From the NCBI RefSeq assembly GCF_001542905.1, contig NZ_LOAJ01000002.1, positions 1 through 64,000 of the forward strand: DNA of 64,000 nucleotides. The letters are read 5' to 3'. Every line of letters starts with the position of its first letter. The first letter of the stretch is position 1. This document shows positions 52,737-62,100 of this stretch, one piece after another. The notes beneath the pieces are model-generated. The model saw only the letters and a list, made by a program, of their open reading frames with translations. It was not told the DNA's origin and did not search any database. A program made the translations under genes and the position numbers. This DNA comes from Halorubrum aethiopicum (lineage in GTDB: Archaea > Halobacteriota > Halobacteria > Halobacteriales > Haloferacaceae).

Positions 52737-53054
52737 TCATCGAGAGAATCGTCGCCGGAGTGTGCTGTACTGGTCGAGAAGCCACTCGTAACTCCGGATT
52801 CCGGCGTCGCCGGTGAGGAGGTTCGAGACGAACGCGTCGATGCGTTCGGCCGGGAGCGCGGCCCTCAACATGAAGAAGAGGACGAACGTCGCGAGCGCTG
52901 CGACGACGACCGATCCGGCCGTGAACGCCGCGAACACGGTGAGCCCGAGCAGGACGACGAACGCTGTGATCGACGCGAGTCGAGCTCCGGTTCGACCGCC
53001 GCTCCGAAGCCACCCCCGGATGTCGACTGATGGGATAGAATCGCGCCAAGTCAT
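52737..53054 (-). CDS. small membrane protein
   Basis: The 105-residue protein overlaps the upstream gene by four bases. A basic amphipathic N-terminus precedes two hydrophobic segments (SITAFVVLLGLTVFAAFTAG and VVVAALATFVLFFMLRAAL) and a charged helical end SYEWLLDQYSTLRRRFSR. No known family. Confidence 0.65.
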   Translation of the reverse strand: MTWRDSIPSVDIRGWLRSGGRTGARLASITAFVVLLGLTVFAAFTAGSVVVAALATFVLFFMLRAALPAERIDAFVSNLLTGDAGIRSYEWLLDQYSTLRRRFSR

Positions 53055-53434
53055 ACGGGCCGGTCACCTCGGGAGTTCGTGAGCGGCCACGCCCGGTCGA
53101 CCGGCGGTATCAGACGGGCTGCGCCGATCAGGAACGGAAAGAGGAAGATCGGCGCGACCCACGTCAGAAATCCGATCGAGACGATGACGAGCATGACCGC
53201 GAGGACGATACTGGCCGTCATTTGCTCGTAGGGCGTCGCCCGGTAGCCGAGAGCGCGCGGGAACTGGATCTTGACCCACGCCCACGTACTCGTCAGTTGC
53301 TCCCAGATCCACGGTGGGATCAGGTCCTCCGGGGTGGCCTGTCCGAGTACGTCCCGGAGATTCGCAAGTGTCTCGGCGGCGAGTCGGAACGGGTAGGCGA
53401 CGATGGCCCACACCGTCGCGAACAGCGAGGCCAT
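53051..53434 (-). CDS. small membrane protein
   Basis: The 127-residue protein has an N-terminal amphipathic helix (FATVWAIVAYPFRLAAETL). It also has a Trp-rich segment IPPWIWEQLTSTWAWVKI and a hydrophobic pair (ASIVLAVMLVIVSIGFLTWV and APIFLFPFLIGAARL). It shares one base with the upstream stop and overlaps the next start. No known family. Confidence 0.65.
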   Translation of the reverse strand: MASLFATVWAIVAYPFRLAAETLANLRDVLGQATPEDLIPPWIWEQLTSTWAWVKIQFPRALGYRATPYEQMTASIVLAVMLVIVSIGFLTWVAPIFLFPFLIGAARLIPPVDRAWPLTNSRGDRPV

Positions 53435-54165
53435 TACGAACTCGCCTCGTCCTCGAACCCGTCGAAGCCGTCATTGAGGAGTGTCGATTCGGCGTCCGAG
53501 CCGAACGGACCAGCGTACCGCGAGAGCACGCCCGCGTTGTACGCCCGGTCGCTCGCGATCGGCTTGTCCTCGGCGACGTACTCGGAGACGAACCGCTCCG
53601 TCTCGTCCGCGGTGTTCGTCGCGAGGAAGCCCGAGAATCGGTGCTCGTAGTCGACTGCGCCGTCGTAGCTCTCGCGTGCCGTGAGGCTCGTCCATTCGCC
53701 GGCGTCCTTGTCGTACTCGAACACGAGGAAGATGGACTCCGAGAGCGCGTGGTCTTCGTCGACGAGTCGGAGCTCGTGAACGGTCGTCGTGTCGACCGTC
53801 GCGTTCTCCGCGTCCGTCTGATTGTTGAGGTACGCGACGATCTGCGTCGAGTTGTTGTTGAGTGTCTCGCGGGTCGTGGTGGCCTCTGCGCTCAGATTCG
53901 GCGGGTCGGCCCACGGCGTCGACTGTGACGCCTCATAGGAGACGCGGTCGGCGAGCCCGCCGCCGACGCCTACACCCCACGAGCGGGCCATGTCGAGCGT
54001 CTCTTCGAGTCGGTCGGTCAGCGTGCGATTCTCGTCGGTGTCGTCGTCATCGGACCAGAGGTCTCCGAACGGGCTGTCCGTGGCCGCCGCGGGCGCGACC
54101 GCGACGGTGGACAGCATGAGGACCGCGAGTCCGACTGCGACGACTCGGGTATGAAGTCGTGTCAT
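53434..54165 (-). CDS. secreted protein, hypothetical
   Basis: The 243-residue protein has a Sec signal (VVAVGLAVLMLSTVAVAPAAA). An acidic segment follows, then helices rich in Asn and Thr (ETLNNNSTQIVAYLNNQTD), and a C-terminal part with YAGPFGSDAESTLLNDGFDG. Several NxS/T sites suggest N-glycosylation outside the cell. The GPFG near the end recalls the WGPFG motif in two other secreted proteins of this operon. Confidence 0.65.
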   Translation of the reverse strand: MTRLHTRVVAVGLAVLMLSTVAVAPAAATDSPFGDLWSDDDDTDENRTLTDRLEETLDMARSWGVGVGGGLADRVSYEASQSTPWADPPNLSAEATTTRETLNNNSTQIVAYLNNQTDAENATVDTTTVHELRLVDEDHALSESIFLVFEYDKDAGEWTSLTARESYDGAVDYEHRFSGFLATNTADETERFVSEYVAEDKPIASDRAYNAGVLSRYAGPFGSDAESTLLNDGFDGFEDEASS

Positions 54166-54392
54166 GGATTGAGGAGTTGGTGAGCGACGATCGCCCCGCC
54201 CGCACAGAGCCCGAGAGCGGCGAACAACGCGGTCGCGCCGGGCGTCGCGAGCGTCGGCGGCGACGCGTAAAGGACGACGAGTCCCGACCCGAGCGCGGTG
54301 AGCGTGCCCGGGAAGGCCACGAACGCCACGAGGGCGATCGCGGCCAGTTGCCGGGGCGATCGGTTGTCGTCGCCGGCGTGTTCGTGTGACAT
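54162..54392 (-). CDS. small membrane protein
   Basis: I start at ATG 54392 (MSHEHAGDDNRSPRQ), giving 76 residues with two to three hydrophobic segments (AAIALVAFVAFPGTLTALGSG and ATALFAALGLCAGGAIVA). It overlaps the next gene by four bases. No known family. Confidence 0.6.
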   Translation of the reverse strand: MSHEHAGDDNRSPRQLAAIALVAFVAFPGTLTALGSGLVVLYASPPTLATPGATALFAALGLCAGGAIVAHQLLNP

Positions 54393-54427
54393 CGTCGAGG
54401 AAGGCGAATCGTCGGTATCTGTGTGTG

Positions 54428-54583
54428 TTACCACGGTTTGATCCAGTGGTACAGATCGTAGCACCGCCAGTAGACGCGTCTCACGACGGTCCCGAGGCGG
54501 CTCTCGTGTGCTTGATGGCCCGAATCCGACCGGATCCGGGATTTGAACCGGCCGCGGTCGTCTCGGTCTGGTCGATTCGGCAT
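54428..54583 (-). CDS. possible 51-aa basic protein
   Basis: A 51-residue frame from ATG 54583 to TAA at 54428 would encode a very basic peptide with an aromatic end, VRRVYWRCYDLYHWIKPW. It is the first frame after operator O5 and lies 35 bases before the next gene. Its strongly basic character differs from the acidic neighbours, so it may be a DNA- or membrane-binding peptide, or not translated at all. Confidence 0.4.
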   Translation of the reverse strand: MPNRPDRDDRGRFKSRIRSDSGHQAHESRLGTVVRRVYWRCYDLYHWIKPW

Positions 54584-54664
54584 GGGTAGGTGGTCACCTC
54601 CACACCCGCCCGCGGCGTCGCACCGCGGCGTCGGCGTGGGTACCGAAGCGGGTCGCCGGTGGAC

Positions 54665-54683
54665 GTTACTATCAGATAGTAAC
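54665..54683. promoter_or_regulatory. palindromic operator O5
   Basis: GTTACTAT-CAG-ATAGTAAC lies in the 163-bp gap between the small membrane gene ending at 54747 and the frame starting at 54583. It has the same centre as O4 and likely marks an internal promoter of the long gene run. Confidence 0.75.
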
Positions 54684-54746
54684 GATCAGCCGGCCGGGTA
54701 GGGGATTTTGACTGTTGGCGTGCGATACACTGCGTGTCGGCTCAGA

Positions 54747-55037
54747 TCAGGGCGTCCAGCCCATCCAGCCTGGCCAGTCCTCGACGCCGAAGATCCAGAG
54801 GATCAGATCGTAGTTCCACACGAGCGTGGACCGCGCCCACGGTTTGAGGAACTCCATCCGGCGATTCACGGTCAGCTTGAGCGTGATGTCGCCAAGGAAG
54901 TACACCGCGCCGATCACGAACGCGATCGTCGCCGGGATCCACCCGAGGATGATGTACAGCACGGCCATCCCGAGGCGTGCGAGCGCCCACGCTCGATTCG
55001 AGCCGATGCTATTCTCAAGATTACCAAAGGTGCTCAT
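54747..55037 (-). CDS. small membrane protein
   Basis: I start at ATG 55037, one base after the stop of the upstream gene; 96 residues. It has two hydrophobic segments (RLGMAVLYIILGWIPATIAF and VIGAVYFLGDITLKL) and an aromatic C-terminus, DLILWIFGVEDWPGWMGW. No known family. Confidence 0.65.
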   Translation of the reverse strand: MSTFGNLENSIGSNRAWALARLGMAVLYIILGWIPATIAFVIGAVYFLGDITLKLTVNRRMEFLKPWARSTLVWNYDLILWIFGVEDWPGWMGWTP

Positions 55038-55038
55038 T

Positions 55039-56550
55039 TCACACCCCGGCCTGTCCGAGAACGAAGGCGTTGTCCTCGTCGCTGTCGTCGTCACCGAACG
55101 GCCCCCAACTTAACGAAGGAATCTCCCACGAGAACGGCGAGTCCGCCACGCGGAAGGCGTCGAACCACCCGAGGTCCGAACTCAGCGACCGAATGCCGAG
55201 TTCCGAGCCCTCGTACGCGCTCGCGACGCTGGAGACCTCGACGTCTTCGAGGTCGGTCGCCGGCGTCGTCGCGAACGTCACGTCAACGCTGTCAGCGTTC
55301 TCGTACTCGTCGCCCGTCGTGAACTCGATCTGGTCAGTCGAGGAATCGTACACGGCGTAGGAGTCGCCATCTGAGAGGTGGTCGGCACGTTCGTTGTAGC
55401 TGATCAGCGCGACGCCCTCATCGTGGGCAAGCGCGAGGCCGTGGATGATGTCACCATCCTCGGCGTCCTCGGTGGCGGCGTCGATCTCCTCGGAGACGCC
55501 GTCATCGCTCGCAAAGACGGTCACTGTCGAGTTCGCGCCGTTGATTCCGCGGGTCGCGGACACCTCGTAGCTCGTCTCGTTCTCAACGTCGCGGTACTCC
55601 GCGAGCCACGGCTCGTCCGTCTCCGTGGTCACGTCGAGCACGTTCGGCGAGTCGATCTCAGCCGCCGAGATGTGGATCTGCGAGCGGTCGGCCTGATTGT
55701 CCAGCGTCACCGTGAACATGTTGGCCGGCGCGTCAGTCGCGTCGAGGTTCTCCACCGCGAACGTGACGTTCGCCGTGTCGTTGTAGTCCACGCCGACGCC
55801 CGAGTAAGCACCCTGCGTGACGTTGAACTCGTAGGTGCCGGGCGTGGAGTCACCTGCCGCAGTCACTACGGTGAAGGCGTCGCTGTTCGAGTCGTACGTT
55901 TCGAGCGTCGCGCCATCGTGGCGGACTTGGAGTTCGAGGTTGTCCGTATTCGCCTCCAGTTCGAGCACGTCGCCCATCGAATCGTCGGCTTCGTATGTGA
56001 CCGTCGCGTCCTCCGAGAGCGTAGAAGCGGACGTGACCGACGCCGTATCACCCTGCGTCACCGTGAACGTCCCTGAGGCCGGTCCGAGGTCGGTGCTCGT
56101 CGAGGTGTCCGTGAGCGTCACATCGACCGAGTAATCGCCCGTGTTCTTGGGGTTGATGACGCCATCGAGCTCAACGTCGGCCGTCTCGGAGGTCGCCCCA
56201 TCGAGTGTGTACGCCGTATCGAGGGTGAGGGTGAGCGTCGTGTCGTCGACGACCTCGACGTTCGAGACCGTCTGAGCCGTTCCACCCCACGTCACCGTGG
56301 CGTCAGCGGCCGACACGTCGGTCACGTCGGTCGCTTCGTAGTCGATCGTCACTTCATCGATATCCCCAGTATCCGTGTCGTCGCTGAAAGACACGGTATG
56401 GGTGGTCGTTGCGCCTGTGCCGCTGTCGGTCGCCGAAACTGTCACCGTGCTCACGGCCGCGGCCGGGGCGGCGAACGCGCCCAGCAGCATGACCGTTGCG
56501 AGTGCGACAGCGACGGCTATCGTCGTGGATTTCGTATTCGTGTTGAACAT
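55039..56550 (-). CDS. secreted beta-sandwich protein, surface or coat candidate
   Basis: I start at ATG 56550 (MFNTNTKSTTIAVAVAL), giving 503 residues with a Sec signal ending AAPAAA. The mature protein is very acidic, Thr/Asp-rich and made of repeated strands like an S-layer or immunoglobulin-type surface protein (for example STVTVSATDSGTGATTTHTV and GTFTVTQGDTASVTSA), with several NxS/T glycosylation sites. It has no C-terminal membrane helix or PGF sorting signal; the end carries FSWEIPSLSWGPFG. I infer it is a surface subunit of whatever this operon builds. Confidence 0.7.
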   Translation of the reverse strand: MFNTNTKSTTIAVAVALATVMLLGAFAAPAAAVSTVTVSATDSGTGATTTHTVSFSDDTDTGDIDEVTIDYEATDVTDVSAADATVTWGGTAQTVSNVEVVDDTTLTLTLDTAYTLDGATSETADVELDGVINPKNTGDYSVDVTLTDTSTSTDLGPASGTFTVTQGDTASVTSASTLSEDATVTYEADDSMGDVLELEANTDNLELQVRHDGATLETYDSNSDAFTVVTAAGDSTPGTYEFNVTQGAYSGVGVDYNDTANVTFAVENLDATDAPANMFTVTLDNQADRSQIHISAAEIDSPNVLDVTTETDEPWLAEYRDVENETSYEVSATRGINGANSTVTVFASDDGVSEEIDAATEDAEDGDIIHGLALAHDEGVALISYNERADHLSDGDSYAVYDSSTDQIEFTTGDEYENADSVDVTFATTPATDLEDVEVSSVASAYEGSELGIRSLSSDLGWFDAFRVADSPFSWEIPSLSWGPFGDDDSDEDNAFVLGQAGV

Positions 56551-56670
56551 CGTCTTCAAAACCGGGTGGTGAGCGAGCGATACTGGTGATCGTTAGAAGG
56601 GGGTGGAACGGGCGGCGGCGGTCGGTCCCACGCTCCGTAGGTTCGGTTGATCATGGTGTGTGTCGGTGAC

Positions 56671-57471
56671 TCAGCGGTTTATCTCCCCCGAGCCCGCGAT
56701 ATCGATGTACTGCCCGAGTCGGAGGTATAGTTGCGCGACCTGGTAGTCGGTCGTCGATTCGTCCCACCACGACCCGCGGTCCTGTACGGTGCGAGGAGAC
56801 CACACCGCCTCATCGGCCGTCGGGTCGAACACGCCGCGCGTCTCCCACGTCCGGAGGTGTGAGGCATCGGCGTCGCCCTCGACATCGAGGAACGTCACCG
56901 GCTGGTTCGGCGTCCCCTCGACGACGGCGTAGTTGTGCCATGGCGCGATGATCCGGAGTTGAACGTGCGTCTCCTCGCCAACCGCTCGCGAGCGAAGGGC
57001 TCGGGTGAGTCGTTCGCCCTCGATGGTGTCCGCGAGGTGGTGATAGAACGTGTACGTCACCCGGTCGATCGTGCCGTCCGAATTGACCCGAACGATACAC
57101 GGCTCGGTGTCGCCGAGATGACTGTCCTGGTCGAACAGGATGCCATCCTGAAAGCTCAGCCGATGCCAGTAGTACGCGTACTGGTGGTCGCTGTCGTCGT
57201 ACTGGACGCGGTGAGCGAACAGGCCGATCGACTGTTGTATCGTCTGTCGATCAGCGATGAACGCCGGCCGGTATCGCTGGAGCCACTCCTCCGGGTAGTC
57301 GATCGTGATTCCGTATTGGTCCTCGCGCTCGGCCGTCGTCGGTGTGCGGTCATCGGTGTTCTCAGTCTCGTCCGTGTCGTCATCCCCGCCGAGGAACGGG
57401 AACCAGCCCGGTAGCAACGTGAGGCTGGCGGTGCCGCCGCTCGCGAGGAACTGGCGTCGGGTTCGTGTCAT
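56671..57471 (-). CDS. Tat-exported protein, hypothetical
   Basis: The 266-residue protein begins with a twin-arginine signal (TRTRRQFLASGGTASLTLLPG). An acidic linker and a soluble domain rich in aromatic residues follow (QYAYYWHRLSFQDGILFDQD, EETHVQLRIIAPWHNYAV). No catalytic motif is recognised. It starts 10 bases after the subtilase stop, so the two Tat substrates are probably made and exported together. It may be a substrate, inhibitor or partner of the protease. Confidence 0.7.
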   Translation of the reverse strand: MTRTRRQFLASGGTASLTLLPGWFPFLGGDDDTDETENTDDRTPTTAEREDQYGITIDYPEEWLQRYRPAFIADRQTIQQSIGLFAHRVQYDDSDHQYAYYWHRLSFQDGILFDQDSHLGDTEPCIVRVNSDGTIDRVTYTFYHHLADTIEGERLTRALRSRAVGEETHVQLRIIAPWHNYAVVEGTPNQPVTFLDVEGDADASHLRTWETRGVFDPTADEAVWSPRTVQDRGSWWDESTTDYQVAQLYLRLGQYIDIAGSGEINR

Positions 57472-57480
57472 GGATACCCT

Positions 57481-59157
57481 CTAGAGTAACGTCGCGATCC
57501 AACTCCCACGGGCGGTCGCCTCACTCCGGAACATGTCGTCACGAAGCTCGGCGTCGCTCGTGAGCACGTCCGCGGGCTCGTCTTCGGGTTCGTCGTTCTG
57601 GAGTGCCGCCTGTATGTCGAGCAGGCCGTGCTTGGATTCCGCGGGAGCGAGGTTCGGGACGGGTCGGGCCGTCTCGCGAAGGCGCTCGCTCGGGTTCTCG
57701 ACGCCCTGTGCCGCAAGGAGTGCGGCCGCGCCGGCCACGTCGGGGGCAGCCATGCTCGTCCCCGAGAGCGTCGTGTCGCCGCCGGCGAGCCGCGCCTGTT
57801 GGGCCATCCCCGGCGCGGCGATATCGACTTCGACGCTGCTCGTCTCGCCTTCCGAGAAATTGATCGTCCCCGGCGACGGGCCGACGTTCGCGAACGCCGC
57901 GCTTCGAACTGCGGTCGGGTCACCGTCAGAAGGTACGTCCGTCGCGCTCACGGCGAGCGTGTTCGGGTCGGCTGCGGGGTATGCGACGAACCGCGAGACC
58001 ATGCGGTCGTTCCCTGATGCGACGACGATCGTGTTGTCGAACTCGGTCGCGTACGCGATCGCGTCCGCGAGTTCAGCCGAGTACATCGGCGCACCGAGGC
58101 TCATACACGTCGCGTCCGCGCCGGCGTCCGTGGCCGCCCGAACCGCGGTGGCGATGTCGGCGACGGCCCCCGAACCGTCCTCGTGGTCGAGCGCACGCCC
58201 GATGAACAGGTCGGCGTCCGGCGCGACGCCGCGGTCGGGTTCGGCCGCGCTCGATGCCGCGGCGGCCGTCACCCACGACCCGTGTCCGGAGTCGTCGTTG
58301 AGGATGTCGACGCCCTCCTCGGCGACCGTCGGGTCGCCCGCGGCCGTGAAGTCCGTCGAATCCTCGTGAACGCGGGATTCAGTCGTCGTCTCGCCGTCGA
58401 CGTCGACGGTTCGCCCGTAGATGCTGGCGTCGTAGGTCAACCCGGTGTCCACGACTGCGAGGAGGGCGTCCGTTCCGTCCTCGCTCGTATCGTTGATCAC
58501 CTCCCGGCCGGCCTCTAGCGTCGTCGTCTCGGCGTCGAACGCGATCGCCGACTGCTCGCTGTCGTCGTCGCCGGCCTCGAACTCGGTCGGGTCGAACGGC
58601 TCGTCCTGCTGGATCGTCGTGAGGATCAGCGACTCGATCCCGGCGAGCTGCTCGAACTCGCGAGCGTCGATCGGAAGGTTCGGCGTCTGGACCAAACTCG
58701 TCACGACGTTGAGGTCGGCCGCCGCCACCCACGATTCCTCGGTGATTCCGCCGCCGAGATACCCGCCGGCGACCGTCGCGATCGGAGCTCCGATCGTGAC
58801 GGTGCCGCCGTCGCCGCGCTGGTGCTGGTACTCGCGAACGAGCGTCACGTCCTCATCCTCGTTCGCCCAGTCGGTGAGCGCGGCGTAGTCGTCGTCGCTG
58901 TCCGCCCGGAGCGTCCACGACGGGTCGGTCGCGTACCGCCGGATGGAGTGCTCGAACGTCCCGATCCTTGCCGGCCGCTGCGCTTTGATGAACTGCTGGG
59001 CGAGCGGGGTGAGCGTTCCGCCGCCGATTCCAAGGACTCCCGTTCCGAGTCCGATCGGGAGCGTCGTTGCGCCTGCCGCGCCTGATCTCAGGTAGGTTCG
59101 ACGTGTGACTCGGTGGTCGTCGGTCGGCTCGCTCCCGTCGGTGGGCTGGTCGCTCAT
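57481..59157 (-). CDS. Tat-exported subtilisin-like protease (S8)
   Basis: The 558-residue protein has a twin-arginine signal (VTRRTYLRSGAAG) and an N-terminal prodomain-like region of about 200 residues. The catalytic domain has all expected residues: D237 in AVVDTGL, H292 in SGHGSW, oxyanion N383 in ASGNDR and S468 in SGTSMAAP. This resembles halolysin-type haloarchaeal proteases but lacks an obvious C-terminal extension. Its start overlaps the stop of the 1,434-residue gene by four bases, so it is likely part of the same assembly and may process its proteins. Confidence 0.92.
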   Translation of the reverse strand: MSDQPTDGSEPTDDHRVTRRTYLRSGAAGATTLPIGLGTGVLGIGGGTLTPLAQQFIKAQRPARIGTFEHSIRRYATDPSWTLRADSDDDYAALTDWANEDEDVTLVREYQHQRGDGGTVTIGAPIATVAGGYLGGGITEESWVAAADLNVVTSLVQTPNLPIDAREFEQLAGIESLILTTIQQDEPFDPTEFEAGDDDSEQSAIAFDAETTTLEAGREVINDTSEDGTDALLAVVDTGLTYDASIYGRTVDVDGETTTESRVHEDSTDFTAAGDPTVAEEGVDILNDDSGHGSWVTAAAASSAAEPDRGVAPDADLFIGRALDHEDGSGAVADIATAVRAATDAGADATCMSLGAPMYSAELADAIAYATEFDNTIVVASGNDRMVSRFVAYPAADPNTLAVSATDVPSDGDPTAVRSAAFANVGPSPGTINFSEGETSSVEVDIAAPGMAQQARLAGGDTTLSGTSMAAPDVAGAAALLAAQGVENPSERLRETARPVPNLAPAESKHGLLDIQAALQNDEPEDEPADVLTSDAELRDDMFRSEATARGSWIATLL

Positions 59158-62100
59158 GTCATCACCCCCGTCGGCGCGGCCGTCATGTCGCCAGGCCCGA
59201 ACACGATTTCGCCGGGCGTTGCCTCATCGACGGCTGGCGTGTAGGTGGACATGGTGAGGATGGCATCGCTCGGGGCCGCTGGCAGCACGATCGCCGCGAA
59301 CGGAAGATCGATCCCCCAGATCGCAATCTGGTAGCTCGCACGATCAAGCAGCCCCGGATCGCGGTTGACCTGGACGGTCGCCGTGCCGTCGGCCTCAGTG
59401 TAGGTCTCGACGACCTGGTGTTCATCTCCCTGCTCGGACGTTCGCGTCTCGAACGCCCCGTATGGCGTCTCTTCATCGGCGGTAATCGGCTGGCCTGCCT
59501 GTCGGAGTACGAGCGCGTCCTCGATGTCGAAGTTCGCACGTACGCGGAGTGAGACGTGCCGGTCGACCGACTGCTGGTTCGCTCCCGAGACCACCGACAC
59601 GTCCAACCGATCGACATCGAGCTGTTGTGCGCGGATATCGAGCGTCGTCGGTGACTCGCCACCGGGTGCCTGTGCGACTAGTTCGGCGTCCTCGCCATCG
59701 ACGCTGATCGACCCGCTTTCGAGGCCATCCGCTGCCAGCACGAACTGCCCGCCGATGCCGTCCGTCACGCGGATGGTCGGCGGGTCCGACCGTGGTGTCT
59801 CGCGAACCTTGACCCGGACCGTCTCGGTGAACTCCCCACCGATGTCGTTCGTGTACGTCATCCGGATCGTGTGCGTGCCCGTCTGCTCGGGCGTCCAGCG
59901 GAAGCGATCGTCTTCTTGTGAGACGTTGAGTTGTTGGCCCTCCGGGCCGTACACGACTGCGTTCTCGGCTCCGGCGAAGCCCTCATCCGACGAGCGCACG
60001 CTCATGCCGACCGTCTCGCCGACGCCCGGCCGGAGCGCGCTGATGTCGATCGCGTCGATTTCGGGGATCGTCCCCTGATACGCGGGGTTCGTGATCGAGT
60101 CCCGCGACGTGCCAAGTGCGCCCTCAGTCGAGACGCCCTTCACTTCGAGGTCGGCGACGGCACGGTCATCCGAGATGTTGAGCCCCTCGACGACCACCTG
60201 GTCGCCGCCGAGCACGCTCGCCGATTCGACGCGCCAGTACTCGTCGCTGATCGTCTCCGTTGAGCCGTCCTGATAGTGTGCGAGAACCGTGATCGCGTCC
60301 GGGTTGAGGTCTTCGGCGAACGGGAACTCCGCGAATATCTGGCCGCTGTCGACCTCCGAGGTCGGTGGCTCGGCAGCCAGTTGGCCCTCAACGTCCGCAA
60401 GTGCCTGCTCCATCGCGGAGAGTTGTTCTTGGAGGTCCTCGTCAGTCGTGTTCTCGGGCGTTTCGAGTTCGCCAACGAGTTCCTCGACTCGGCTCTCCAG
60501 TTGGTCGTTCTCCTCGACGACCTTTTGGAGTTCTTCCGAGCGTTCCTCTTTGATCGCTCGCTCCATGTCCTCCAGTTCTCCCCGGAGTTCTTCTTCCGTG
60601 AGATCGCTCGGATCGTCGAGTTCGCCGCTGATCCGATCGAGGCGCTCGGTGAGTTCCTCGTTGGTCCCGAAGCGGTCTTCGAGGTCATCGAAGCGAGATT
60701 CGAGTTCGCTTTCGTTGAGCCCGCCGAGGTCCGCCTGTCCGATCAAGTCGCGGAACTGACCTTCCAGTTCGGCCGTGGACTCGTTGAGGCGTTGATTCAG
60801 GAGGTCATCGATCCGTTGCTCGTAGTCCTCCATTCCGGAGAAGCGCCCGATGTCGACCTTCCGCAGTTCGATCGTGACGCTCTCGTTCTCGCCGAGGTCG
60901 TTCGTGTTGAGACGTTGTGGCCCACTCGGGAGATACACCGCACCGTCGTACCCCGCTTCGGCGGCGTCACGCAGGTCGCTCGCGGTGATCTGACTCGGAT
61001 CCTCGGCGTTGAAGAAGCTCGCGTCCGGTCCCTTGTACGCCTGAATCGCCACCTCGCCCTGCGGAAGCGAGAAGTCCTGCGGGACGCCCGATGCGTTCGT
61101 GAAACCACGCTGGCGCGTGAAGATCCCGCTGTCGAGGCGATTCTGGAGGTTCTCGGCGCGTTCCGAGAGTTGGCCGGCTTCGGTTTCGAGGTTCGTTTCG
61201 AGGATGTCTGCGGCGTTGCCCACCTCGATGACGTATCCCGGCGCGTCCGAGCCCTTCACTGAGACGCGGTAGTAGCCATCCGGAACGGTTGTTTGTGCGT
61301 AGTCGTGCTCGAACGTCGTCGGCCACGCACCGCCCGAGTACGTTTGCGTCGCGTTGATCTCTCGGGACTCGATCTCGTCACCGAATGCGTCGAGTTTGGT
61401 GAGCTCGAACGTCGCATTGCTGTCGACTGACCCGACGTGTTGGCTCGTCACGCCGTCGTCCGTGAATCCCATGGCTGCGCCGTCGCTCGGGTCCCACGCG
61501 TACAGGTAGATGGATTCTCCCGACTCGTAGGTGAGTCTCGGCTGAAGGTCGGGTGAATCCACGTAGCCCGCGAGGCCCATGTCGGCCTCGGTGTGCGTGG
61601 TCGGGTAGATCCCCGTGGGCTCGCCGTCGGAGAAGATCGCGTCCATGTTACCCGGCGAGAGGTCGTACTCCTCGAAGGATTCAGGGACCGGATCGGTGGC
61701 TTCGTCGAGAAGGCGGTCGGCTTCGGCTTCCGCAGAGGAGATGGAATCGCCGAACTGGGCTTCGATTTCGTCTTGGTCGGCTCGGTAGGCCTCGACGGTG
61801 GCGTTTTGGATCGGATCGCCGTTTTGGTCGGTGACTTGTGTTTGTGGACCTTCTCCACCACTATTTGCCCCAAGACTCACATCCTCACCTGTCGCAACAT
61901 CAGTCAAGTCAGAAGCTCCATATGAATTTGTCCACTCAACAGTTTTAGTGTCCATATTATAAGCTCTCAAACTGTAGTCATCACCTGGTTCAGTGATAAA
62001 CACAGTATTTTTGTCTGAAAGAATTGCTGAGGGTCCATTGAATTTAAGACTTCCAGAACCGCCAGTTGAATATCTATTTAACAAATCACCAGCAGGACCA

